A stretch of DNA of 64,000 nt from an uncultured Rhodoferax sp. (GTDB taxonomy: Bacteria > Pseudomonadota > Gammaproteobacteria > Burkholderiales > Burkholderiaceae_C). Where the stretch lies: NCBI RefSeq assembly GCF_946221635.1, contig NZ_CAMIHB010000005.1:62001-126000 (forward strand), given 5' to 3'. This document shows, in pieces, positions 56,972-64,000 of this stretch. The position numbers were made by a program, and so were the translations under genes. Below the pieces are notes generated by a model that was not told where the DNA came from, made no database searches, and worked only from the letters and a program-made list of their open reading frames with translations. Within the stretch, counting starts at the first letter, position 1, and every line of letters starts with the position of its first letter.

Positions 56972-57937
56972 TTACTTGGTGTCCTGAATGCGCTTGACCA
57001 GATCCTTCAGCTTGGGATCTGCGATGAACTTGTCATACACACTCTTCATGGCGTTCTGAAAGGAAGCCTTGTCCACATCGACGATTTGCGCGCCGCCGGC
57101 CTTGATGGCTGCGAGCGACTTTTCTTCACGTTCATCCCACAGCTTGCGCATGAAAGGCACAGACTCCTTGGCGGCCTGGCGAATGGCCTTTTGCTCATCC
57201 GCGCCCAGCGTGTCCCAGACGCGCTTGGAGAACAGCAGGATTTCCGGCGCCATGGAGTGATCCGTCTTGGCGTAGTACTTGGCAACCTCGTAGTGGCGCG
57301 AGCTTTCGTAGGACGGGTAGTTGTTCTCTGCGGCATCCACCAGGCCGGTCTTCAGTGCGGTGTACACCTCACCATAAGGCATGGGTGTTGCATTGGCGCC
57401 CATGGCCTCGATCAGGGACACCCAGAGATCCGATTGCTGCACCCGGATCTTCATGCCTTTGACATCGGCCAATGACTTCACCGGCTTCTTGGCGGAATAA
57501 ATCGACCGGGAGCCACTGTCGTAGAAGGCCAATGCAATGAATCCCTGGGCTTCGCAGTCCTTCAGGATCTCGTCACCAATGGGGCCGTCCAGGACCTTGC
57601 GCATGTGCTCGGTGCTGCGGAACAGAAAGGGCATGGTGGGCACCATGGTGGCGGGGCAGATGTTGTTCATCGGTGCCACGTTGACGCGTGTCATGGCAAT
57701 GGCGCCAATCTTGGTTTGCTCAATTGCGTCCTTTTCCGTCCCCAGCTTGCCGCCGGCAAACACATTGATGCTGTGCTTGCCGTTCGTCAGCCGCTTGAGC
57801 GTTTCTCCCATTTGCTTGACGGCCAACGTGGTGGGGTAGTCGTCAGGGTGCGCCTCGGCGGAACGGAAATCGGTGGCCTGTGCGGCCAGGCATAGCAGGG
57901 CGGCCGCGCCGGCCAGCAGGGTGGGTACGAGTTTCAA
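56972..57937 (-). CDS. dctP: TRAP transporter solute-binding protein, DctP (with DctQM)
   Basis: 321 residues: signal peptide (PTLLAGAAALLCLAAQA), then DctP fold with FLFRSTEHMRKVLDG, carboxylate-contacting MKIRVQQSDLWVSLIEAMGANATPMPYGEVY and DAAENNYPSYESSRHYEVAKYY. Starts with TTG at 57937, six bases after an AGGAGA; no better start is visible. The linked dehydratases and uronate dehydrogenase suggest it binds hexuronates or aldarates. Confidence 0.93.
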   Translation of the reverse strand: MKLVPTLLAGAAALLCLAAQATDFRSAEAHPDDYPTTLAVKQMGETLKRLTNGKHSINVFAGGKLGTEKDAIEQTKIGAIAMTRVNVAPMNNICPATMVPTMPFLFRSTEHMRKVLDGPIGDEILKDCEAQGFIALAFYDSGSRSIYSAKKPVKSLADVKGMKIRVQQSDLWVSLIEAMGANATPMPYGEVYTALKTGLVDAAENNYPSYESSRHYEVAKYYAKTDHSMAPEILLFSKRVWDTLGADEQKAIRQAAKESVPFMRKLWDEREEKSLAAIKAGGAQIVDVDKASFQNAMKSVYDKFIADPKLKDLVKRIQDTK

Positions 57938-57966
57938 GGGAGTCTCCTCTTTGGGATGGTGGGTTG

Positions 57967-58869
57967 TTAGTGGACGGGAAACTGGGAAAAAAGGGGCTCA
58001 GCCCGGCCTTGCACGCCAGGCTCCAGCACGAGCACCGCGCCATCGAGGCTGGCGTCGAATCCGGGTGCTGGCGTGGCGGGCTGGATGCTTGTCACCAGCA
58101 AGTGGCGCAACTCCGGGCCGCCAAACGCGCACATGGCCGGTTTGCTTACCGGAAGGGCGATGGACTGCAACAACTCGCCCGCGGGGCTGAAACGGTGCAC
58201 CTGGCCGGCGTCATTGCCGCAGATCCAGTAGCAGCCCTCGGCGTCCACGGCAGCACCGTCCGGACGGCCGGGCAGGGGCTTCATGTCGACCCAGGGGCTG
58301 GCGGTGCCCCATTGGCCGGTGCCCGCGTCAAACGGGTGCTTCCAAATGGTCTGCACGCTGGGGTGCGAATCGGACAGATAGGCGGTTTTGCCGTCTGGGC
58401 TGAACGCCATGCCATTGGGCGTGATGTAGCCCTTGAGCACTGGGCCACGCAGGCCCTGGCTGTCCAGGCAATAGATGCCGCCCGCCGCACTGGCCAGACC
58501 CATGTCGCGCACCATGGTGCCGGCCCAGAAGCGGCCCTGTGCATCGCAGCGCCCGTCATTGAAACGCATGCCATCGGCAGGGTGTGCCACCGTGGCCAGA
58601 CAGTGCAGCTGGACCTGCGCTGCGTCGTGCAGCGCCAGCTCGAAGATGCCGGTTTCCATGGCGGCAACCACCGTGCCCCGGTTGCTCAAGGCAATGCAGC
58701 CCACGCGCTGCGGCAGGTCCCAGCTGCTTTGCTGGCGATTGTTCCAGTCGAAGCAGTGAATGCGCTGACTTTCAATGTCCACCCAGTACAAGGCCTGGCG
58801 GGCCACGGACCACACCGGTGACTCACCGACCCGGTCGCGCGTGGAACTGAGGGCTTGGACGGATGGCAT
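57967..58869 (-). CDS. SMP-30/gluconolactonase family lactonase
   Basis: 300 residues, six-bladed propeller: GESPVWSVARQALYWVDIE (metal Glu), DGRCDAQGRFWAGTM, YITPNGMAFSPDGKTAYLSDS (Asn), and GRPDGAAVDAEGCYWI (Asp). Likely hydrolyses the galactaro- or glucaro-1,4(1,5)-lactone formed by uronate dehydrogenase to the open aldarate. Seven bases after udh, which supports this role over gluconolactone. Confidence 0.9.
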   Translation of the reverse strand: MPSVQALSSTRDRVGESPVWSVARQALYWVDIESQRIHCFDWNNRQQSSWDLPQRVGCIALSNRGTVVAAMETGIFELALHDAAQVQLHCLATVAHPADGMRFNDGRCDAQGRFWAGTMVRDMGLASAAGGIYCLDSQGLRGPVLKGYITPNGMAFSPDGKTAYLSDSHPSVQTIWKHPFDAGTGQWGTASPWVDMKPLPGRPDGAAVDAEGCYWICGNDAGQVHRFSPAGELLQSIALPVSKPAMCAFGGPELRHLLVTSIQPATPAPGFDASLDGAVLVLEPGVQGRAEPLFSQFPVH

Positions 58870-58876
58870 GGTGTGC

Positions 58877-59704
58877 TTACTTGCCAGCCTTGTGGGTCGT
58901 CATGGGAATGCCCTGAAACAGGAAACCGCCGCCCTGGTAGATCACGGCAGGGTCGGTCACATCGGGCTCGGGCGTGCGGGCGTACACCGCTTCGCGGAAC
59001 CGGTCCGCGCTGTCCTGCGGTACATAGCCCACGTGGCGCGCGGCACTGTTGTCGTACCAGGCCACGGCATTGTCGGAAATGCCGAAAATGGCCGTGTGGC
59101 CCAAGGTGGGTGTGGTCAGGCAGGCCGTCACCAGGCGATGCAAGTCGTCAAAGCTGAGCCAACTCGCCAGCATGCGGCGGTCTTTGGGTTCGGCAAACGA
59201 AGAGCCAATGCGCAGGCACGCCGTCTCAATTCCATAGCGGTCGAAGTACATGCGCGAGAGGTCCTCGCCAAAGGCCTTGCTCACGCCGTAGAGGCTGTCG
59301 GGGCGGGCGGGGTGGTTGAGCGTGATGGTCTCGCTCTGCTTGTAGAAACCCGTCACATGGTTGGAGCTGGCAAACACCACGCGCTTGACACCGTGCTTGC
59401 GGGCCGCTTCGTAGAGGTTGTAGACGCCCAGGATATTGGCCTGCAGGATGGGGGCGAACGGGCCTTCCACGGAAATTCCGCCCAAGTGCACGATGGCTTG
59501 GCAGCCCTGCACCATGGCGTCCACCGCTGCGGCGTCAGCCAGGTCGGCCAGCACGACTTCCTCCCCCGCGCGGGCAGGGCCGACATCGGCCCGGTCCGAG
59601 AGGCGCAACACCTCGCAATTCGCCTTGAGGCGATCCCGCAGGGCTGTGCCCAGACCGCCTGCGGCGCCGGTCATCAGCAAAGTGTGGTGTACTTTGATGC
59701 TCAT
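58877..59704 (-). CDS. udh: Uronate dehydrogenase (NAD-dependent)
   Basis: Oxidises D-galacturonate and D-glucuronate to aldarolactones. 275 residues, short-chain dehydrogenase/epimerase fold: MTGAAGGLGTALRDRL, LADLADAAAVDAMVQGCQAIVHLGG, SSNHVTGFY and catalytic Tyr/Lys in SLYGVSKAFGEDLSR. Size and motifs match bacterial Udh. First gene of the eleven-gene minus-strand operon; its start is 84 bases from the divergent regulator gene. Confidence 0.92.
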   Translation of the reverse strand: MSIKVHHTLLMTGAAGGLGTALRDRLKANCEVLRLSDRADVGPARAGEEVVLADLADAAAVDAMVQGCQAIVHLGGISVEGPFAPILQANILGVYNLYEAARKHGVKRVVFASSNHVTGFYKQSETITLNHPARPDSLYGVSKAFGEDLSRMYFDRYGIETACLRIGSSFAEPKDRRMLASWLSFDDLHRLVTACLTTPTLGHTAIFGISDNAVAWYDNSAARHVGYVPQDSADRFREAVYARTPEPDVTDPAVIYQGGGFLFQGIPMTTHKAGK

Positions 59705-59718
59705 GAATTCTGTCTTAT

Positions 59719-59743
59719 CTTGTCAGTCATACGTTGTCTGATG
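59719..59743. promoter_or_regulatory. Candidate operator between udh and the GntR regulator gene
   Basis: CTTGTCAGTCATACGTTGTC plus TGATG. The part GTCAG-TCATAC recurs, with two extra bases and in the opposite orientation, just behind the regulator gene at 60566-60586. It sits where a regulator of the divergent promoters would bind. Confidence 0.45.
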
Positions 59744-59788
59744 TGTTAAATTGTCAACACCTGTTCCAATCGAGTCAAGGGCTTTTCC

Positions 59789-60565
59789 ATGGACCTAGTG
59801 CAAACCCCTAGAAATACAGCCACACCGGCCAATGCCGATGCTGCCGGTGCGGCGCGGCCGCGCCGTGCGCGCGGCCTGGTGCAGGAGGTGGTGGAGAGTC
59901 TGGAGTCCGCCATCCGCAATGGCGCCATTGCCGCGGGCGCCAAGCTGCCCACCGAATCGGAAATCATGGCCCGTTTCGATGTGAGCCGCACCGTGGTGCG
60001 CGAGGCCATTTCTCGCCTGCAGGCCAATCGCCTGGTGGAAACCCGCCATGGCGTAGGTACCTTTGCCCTGGCGCCCCAAGCGCAGGGTAACTTCCAGATT
60101 GCTGCCGTGGACTTTGCTACTGTGGCAGACGTCATTGCCCTGCTGGAGTTGCGCATCAGTCTGGAAACTGAGGCGGCGGGTCTGGCGGCCCAGCGCCGTA
60201 CCGATGCCAATCTGCAGGCCATGCAGGCCATGCTCGACGCGTTCCAGGCGTCCATTGAGGAGGATTCCGATGCCGTCCCCTCCGACTTCAGCTTTCATAT
60301 GGAAGTCGCCAAGGCCACGGGCAACCGCCACTTTGCCGACCTCATGACCTACCTGGGCACCATGATCATTCCACGTGCCCGGGTCAACACTCCCAACAGC
60401 GCTCCCGAGGGGCGGCTCAACTACCTCCGCCGTGTCCATGGCGAGCATGAGTACATCTTCAACGCCATCCGCAACCAGGATGCGGATGCCGCCCGCGCAG
60501 CCATGCGGACCCATCTGGCCAATAGCAAGGACAGGCTTCGCAAGTCCCAATCGGATGCCATTTAG
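59789..60565 (+). CDS. GntR-family (FadR/FCD) transcription regulator
   Basis: 258 residues. Winged helix at about 30-100 (LVQEVVESLESAIRNGAI, KLPTESEIMARFDVSRTVVREAISRLQANRLVETRHGVGTF) and an all-helical FCD ligand domain (LELRISLETEAAGLAA, DFSFHMEVAKATGNRHFADLM, VHGEHEYIFNAIRNQDADAARAAMRTHL) with the metal-binding Asp and His residues. Divergent from the udh operon, upstream of gudD; it presumably represses both until a uronate or aldarate is present. Candidate operators flank it. Confidence 0.92.
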   Translation: MDLVQTPRNTATPANADAAGAARPRRARGLVQEVVESLESAIRNGAIAAGAKLPTESEIMARFDVSRTVVREAISRLQANRLVETRHGVGTFALAPQAQGNFQIAAVDFATVADVIALLELRISLETEAAGLAAQRRTDANLQAMQAMLDAFQASIEEDSDAVPSDFSFHMEVAKATGNRHFADLMTYLGTMIIPRARVNTPNSAPEGRLNYLRRVHGEHEYIFNAIRNQDADAARAAMRTHLANSKDRLRKSQSDAI

Positions 60566-60586
60566 TTGTATGATGTCTGACTTGTA
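60566..60586. promoter_or_regulatory. Candidate operator upstream of gudD
   Basis: TTGTATGATGTCTGACTTGT plus A, directly after the regulator stop and 40 bases before gudD. Its reverse complement carries GTCAGACATCATAC, close to GTCAGTCATAC in the udh/regulator gap. Confidence 0.45.
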
Positions 60587-60625
60587 GGGGTGCCGTGTCG
60601 TGTGCCCCACTGTGGAGACTTACCC

Positions 60626-61978
60626 ATGACCACCCCCCAGTCTGGCGCCGTGCGTGGCGCCCCCACTGTCACTGCGCTGCGCGTCATCCCCGTGGCGGGC
60701 CATGACGGCATGTTGATGAACCTCAGCGGCGCGCACGCACCGTATTTCACCCGCAATCTGGTCATCCTGACCGACAGCAGCGGCAACACCGGTGTCGGCG
60801 AGGTGCCTGGCGGGGAAAAGATCCGCCAGACGCTGGAAGATGCGGCCTCCCTGGTGGTGGGGCAGTCCATCGGCAACTACAACGCCATCCTCAACCGCAT
60901 GCGCGAAGCCTTTGCCGCGCGCGACAGCGAAGGCCGCGGCTTGCAGACCTTCGACCTGCGTGTGGCCATCCATGCCGTGACTGCGGTGGAATGCGCCTTG
61001 CTCGATCTGCTGGGCCAGTTCCTCAACGTGCCGGTGGCCGCCCTGCTGGGCGACGGCCAGCAGCGCGACAGCGTGGCCGTGCTGGGTTATCTCTTCTACG
61101 TGGGAGACCGCCACAAGACCGACCTGCCCTACGTCAGCGAGCCCGAGCAGGCCGACGACTGGAAGCGCCTGCGCCACGAAAAAGCCATGGACGCCGACGC
61201 CGTGCTGCGCCTCGCCGAGGCGGCCCACGCGCGCTACGGTTTTCAGGACTTCAAGCTCAAGGGTGGCGTGCTGCGCGGCGAGGAGGAGGTCGAAGCCGTC
61301 CGTGCGCTGCACGCGCGCTTTCCGCAGGCCCGCATCACGCTGGACCCCAACGGCGGCTGGCTGCTCAAAGACGCGGTGCGCCTGTGCCGCGACCTGCATG
61401 GCGTGCTGGCCTATGCCGAAGACCCCTGCGGCGCCGAAGGCGTGTTCTCCGGTCGTGAGGTGGTGGCCGAATTCCGCCGCGCCACCGGTCTGCCCACGGC
61501 CACCAACATGATTGCCACCGACTGGCGTGAACTCGCGCATTCGCTGGCGCTGCAGTCGGTCGACATTCCGCTGGCCGACCCGCATTTCTGGACCATGCAA
61601 GGCTCCGTGCGCGTGGCGCAGGTCTGCCAGACCTGGGGCCTGACCTGGGGCTCGCACTCCAACAACCACTTTGATGTGTCGCTGGCCATGTTTACCCATG
61701 TGGCCGCCGCCGCGCCTGGCAAGGTCACCGCCATCGACACCCACTGGATCTGGCAGGACGGCCAGCGCCTGACGAAGGACCCGCTGCAAATCGTGGGTGG
61801 CCAGATTGCCGTGCCCACTGCGCCGGGCCTGGGCGTAACGCTGGACATGGTGGAAGTGGAGAAGGCCCACCAGCTGTATCTGCAACACGGCCTGGGCGCG
61901 CGCAACGACGCCATGGCCATGCAGTACCTCATCCCGGGCTGGACCTTCAACCCCAAGAGCCCCTGCCTGGTGCGCTAA
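60626..61978 (+). CDS. gudD: Glucarate dehydratase
   Basis: Dehydrates D-glucarate (and L-idarate) to 5-keto-4-deoxyglucarate. 450 residues, nearly the E. coli GudD length. Enolase fold: N-terminal LVILTDSSGNTGVGEVPGGE, FKLKGGVLRGEEE (KxK), metal ligands in LDPNGGW, AYAEDPCG and PTATNMIATDW, DPHFWTMQG, and His in GSHSNNHFDVS. ATG at 60626. Its stop shares two bases with the convergent deaminase gene. Confidence 0.94.
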   Translation: MTTPQSGAVRGAPTVTALRVIPVAGHDGMLMNLSGAHAPYFTRNLVILTDSSGNTGVGEVPGGEKIRQTLEDAASLVVGQSIGNYNAILNRMREAFAARDSEGRGLQTFDLRVAIHAVTAVECALLDLLGQFLNVPVAALLGDGQQRDSVAVLGYLFYVGDRHKTDLPYVSEPEQADDWKRLRHEKAMDADAVLRLAEAAHARYGFQDFKLKGGVLRGEEEVEAVRALHARFPQARITLDPNGGWLLKDAVRLCRDLHGVLAYAEDPCGAEGVFSGREVVAEFRRATGLPTATNMIATDWRELAHSLALQSVDIPLADPHFWTMQGSVRVAQVCQTWGLTWGSHSNNHFDVSLAMFTHVAAAAPGKVTAIDTHWIWQDGQRLTKDPLQIVGGQIAVPTAPGLGVTLDMVEVEKAHQLYLQHGLGARNDAMAMQYLIPGWTFNPKSPCLVR

Positions 61979-63435
61979 GCCCTCGAAAGCGCCAGCTGCA
62001 AGGCGAGCCGGTTGTGACGTTCCACCAGCGGACCCAGGTCCACCGTCGTGAGCTGCCCTTCGCGCACGATCACCTTGCCGTTGACGACCGTGTAGTCAGC
62101 CTGCGGGCTGGCGCACAGCAGCAGGCTGCCCACCGGGTCATGCACCGCGCCGCCGGCAAAGCCCAGCGTGTCCAGGTCCCACAGCACCAGGTCGGCGCAC
62201 ATGCCCACCGCCAGGTGGCCGATATCGTTGCGGCCCAGCACTTGCGCGCCGCCGCGCGTGGCCACGCCCAGCGCATCGCGCACCGTCATCTCGGCGGGGC
62301 CCAGGTCGCAGCCAAGGAAGGTACGGCGTTCGCCGCTTGCCGTCACACGCTCTTCGGGCGGCTGCATGGCGCGCCCCACGCGGGCCAGCAGCAGGGCCTG
62401 GCGCGCCTCGTTGAGCATGTGCGCGGCGTCATTGCTGGCGCTGCCGTCCACGCCCAGGCCCACGGGCACACCCGCGTTCAGCATCTTGCGCACCGGCGCA
62501 ATGCCGCTGGCCAGACGCATATTGCTGCAGGGGCAGTGCGCCACGCCGGTACGGCTGGCAGCGAACAGGCTGATGCCCTCGTCGTCCAGCTTCACGCAGT
62601 GGGCGTGCCACACGTCCTCGCCGAGCCAGCCCAGGTCTTGCGCGTACTGCGTAGGCGTGCAGCCAAACGTCTCGCGGCTGTAGGCCAGGTCGTGCTCGTT
62701 CTCGGCGAGGTGGGTGTGCAGGCGCACGCCGCGGCCCCTGAAGCTGCGCGCCAGCCGGGCCGACTCGCGCATCAGCGCGCGGCTCACGCTGAAGGGCGAG
62801 CAGGGCGCAATGGCCACGTTGAGCATGCTGCCGTGCGAGGCATCGTGGTATTGCTCTATCAGGCGCTGCGTGTCCTTCAGAATGAAGTCTTCGCTTTCCA
62901 CCACGCGGTCCGGTGGCAGCCCGCCCTGGCTCTGGCCCACGCTCATGCTCCCGCGCGTGGCCACAAAGCGCATGCCGATTTCAGCCGCCGCTTCGATGCT
63001 GTCGTCCAGCCGCACACCATTGGGATAGATATAGAGGTGGTCGCTGCTGGTGGTGCAGCCGCTCAGCAACAGCTCGGCCATGGCGATCTGCGTACTCACC
63101 TGCACCATCTCGGGTGTGAGTGCGGCCCAGAGCGGGTAGAGCCCGCGCAGCCAGCCAAACAACTCGGCGTTCTGCACCGCGGGTATGGCCCTGGTGAGAG
63201 ACTGGTACATATGGTGGTGCGTGTTCACCAGGCCGGGTGTCACCAGATGCCGGTGCGCGTCGATCACCTCATCGGCCTGCAGGGCCTGCGGTGGCAGGCC
63301 AGCCGTGGCGCCGATGTAGGTGATGCGGTGGCCGTCGATGTAGATGGAAGCGTCGCGCAGCTCGGCAGCCTGTGCCGGGTCGGTGGCGTCAAAGGTGGCG
63401 ATGGTGCGCGCGTTGTGGATCAGCAATGTGCTCAT
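61975..63435 (-). CDS. 8-Oxoguanine deaminase-like amidohydrolase
   Basis: 486 residues, amidohydrolase (TrzA/AtzB, cog0402) group: metal site NTHHHMYQSLTRA, HTHLAENEHD, HAHCVKLDDEG and GVDGSASNDAAHM. The QSLTRAIPAVQNAELFGWLRGLYPLW segment resembles 8-oxoguanine deaminases of pseudomonads and Burkholderiales, which convert 8-oxoguanine to uric acid. Hydroxydechloroatrazine-type hydrolases are alternatives. Not part of sugar acid catabolism; convergent with gudD. Confidence 0.82.
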   Translation of the reverse strand: MSTLLIHNARTIATFDATDPAQAAELRDASIYIDGHRITYIGATAGLPPQALQADEVIDAHRHLVTPGLVNTHHHMYQSLTRAIPAVQNAELFGWLRGLYPLWAALTPEMVQVSTQIAMAELLLSGCTTSSDHLYIYPNGVRLDDSIEAAAEIGMRFVATRGSMSVGQSQGGLPPDRVVESEDFILKDTQRLIEQYHDASHGSMLNVAIAPCSPFSVSRALMRESARLARSFRGRGVRLHTHLAENEHDLAYSRETFGCTPTQYAQDLGWLGEDVWHAHCVKLDDEGISLFAASRTGVAHCPCSNMRLASGIAPVRKMLNAGVPVGLGVDGSASNDAAHMLNEARQALLLARVGRAMQPPEERVTASGERRTFLGCDLGPAEMTVRDALGVATRGGAQVLGRNDIGHLAVGMCADLVLWDLDTLGFAGGAVHDPVGSLLLCASPQADYTVVNGKVIVREGQLTTVDLGPLVERHNRLALQLALSRA

Positions 63436-63624
63436 GTCAGAGTCACCCCGTCAAACAAGTGTGCCACCATTGGCGGTGGTTCCTGTCGAGGCCGAATCCC
63501 GCTGGCAGGCTGTCCGGGCCACCAGAGGCGAGCACCACGTTGCCGAGCATCCCGGGCTGTGCTGTTGCGCTGTGCGCTTGCGGATTCTGCCCCAAGTTTT
63601 TTTTCCCTACCATCGAATGCAGCG
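63436..63624. other. Divergent gap between the deaminase and glycerate kinase genes
   Basis: 189 bases, the longest gap apart from 24330-24529. I see no convincing promoter, repeat copy or hairpin, only a weak CCACC/GGTGG pairing and a run of nine T at 63597-63605 before the kinase start. Confidence 0.4.
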
Positions 63625-64000
63625 ATGACCATGCCAAGCCCCACCCCTTTCGCCCACTTTTCCGCGCTGGCCCCGCGCAATCTGCTGGCCCAGCTCTACT
63701 GGGCCGCCGTGCGCCAGGCGCTGCCAGCCCACACCCTGGCAGGTTTTCTGCCGCCGGTGCCCAAAGGCCGCACGCTGGTACTGGGCGCAGGCAAGGCTGG
63801 TGGCGCGATGGCCCACGCCCTGGACGCGCTCTGGCCACAGGACGCGCCCATGCGCGGCCTGGTGGTGACCCGCTACGACCACACGCCACCGCGCCCGGCA
63901 GACGCCGCGCCCCAGCGCATCGAGGTCGTGGAGGCCGCCCACCCCGTACCCGATGCGGCCGGGCTGGCCGCGGCCCAGCGCATCCTGGCGCTGACCGAGG
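63625..64000 (+). CDS. Glycerate 2-kinase (MOFRL/GckA-TtuD class), C-terminus beyond window
   Basis: The first 125 residues are present. After MTMPSPTPFAHFSALAPRN comes LYWAAVRQALPAHTLAGFLPP and the nucleotide-site stretch LVLGAGKAGGAMAHALDAL, then VVTRYDH and EVVEAAHPVPDAAG, as in the glycerate kinases also called hydroxypyruvate reductase TtuD. Phosphorylates D-glycerate to 2-phosphoglycerate, which completes the GarL/GarR pathway. ATG at 63625 or 63631. Confidence 0.88.
   Translation, partial: MTMPSPTPFAHFSALAPRNLLAQLYWAAVRQALPAHTLAGFLPPVPKGRTLVLGAGKAGGAMAHALDALWPQDAPMRGLVVTRYDHTPPRPADAAPQRIEVVEAAHPVPDAAGLAAAQRILALTE

Noticed and set aside
1..64000. CRISPR array, tRNA/rRNA genes, insertion sequences, prophage or integrated element
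   Set aside because: I found no regularly spaced direct repeats, cloverleaf-forming tRNA sequence, transposase, integrase or phage structural gene, and coding style is uniform throughout.

Overview
The window looks like chromosomal DNA of a high-G+C betaproteobacterium of the Burkholderiales, most likely family Comamonadaceae (Rhodoferax/Acidovorax/Polaromonas type). The basis is the protein sequences themselves, family-typical genes (CNP1-like protein, DUF3683-FAD-FeS fusion oxidoreductase, DUF971-ubiE-Tim44-ubiJ-ubiB cluster, tripartite tricarboxylate 'Bug' binding protein) and a short dispersed repeat that I recall from Comamonadaceae genomes. There is no rRNA gene to settle the genus. I see no tRNA, rRNA, CRISPR array, insertion sequence, phage gene or integrase. 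Coding density is very high: no stretch over 300 bases lacks a gene, and the gaps hold promoters, stem-loops and repeats.

Layout. 1-7.4 kb: end of ispB (cut by the window edge), divergent rplU-rpmA-obgE, proB, CNP1-like protein and rppH, then proS and a lytic transglycosylase. 7.4-18.3 kb: a dual GGDEF/EAL protein, grxD, slyD, leuA, a BON protein, and the hemA-prfA-prmC set interrupted by a chemoreceptor gene. 18.3-24.4 kb: a small membrane protein, a HAD phosphatase, and the glycerol-3-phosphate operon ugpB-A-E-C-Q. 24.5-33 kb: a 1308-residue flavin/iron-sulfur oxidoreductase, then ubiquinone genes (ubiE, ubiJ-like, ubiB) with DUF971 and Tim44-like partners. 33-43 kb: FmdB zinc ribbon, DUF502, aspS, nudB, an EEP nuclease/phosphatase, clsB, folE, a BLUF blue-light sensor, a DMT exporter, DUF429, and an overlapping diguanylate cyclase/MinD-like ATPase pair. 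43-48.5 kb: moeB, ctpA, gpmA, rhodanese, grxC, secB, gpsA.

48.5-64 kb is a metabolic island for hexuronate/aldarate use. A run of eleven minus-strand genes with gaps of 4-66 bases encodes uronate dehydrogenase, an SMP-30 lactonase, a TRAP transporter (dctP-Q-M), a glucarate-dehydratase-like enolase-superfamily protein, a Bug binding protein, galactarate dehydratase, the GarL aldolase, the GarR reductase and a second, orphan DctP. A divergent GntR/FCD regulator and a second glucarate dehydratase follow on the plus strand. After an unrelated 8-oxoguanine-deaminase-like gene, a glycerate 2-kinase begins and runs off the window. Together these give every step from D-galacturonate/D-glucuronate to 2-phosphoglycerate plus pyruvate.

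The least explained structure is a short repeat with a fixed 41-bp core. I find nine clear copies and one diverged copy. Six lie between genes and four inside reading frames (proS, the small membrane protein at 18.3 kb, the DUF3683 oxidoreductase and, more doubtfully, garD). One intergenic copy supplies the start codon of gpsA, and another abuts the start of proB.
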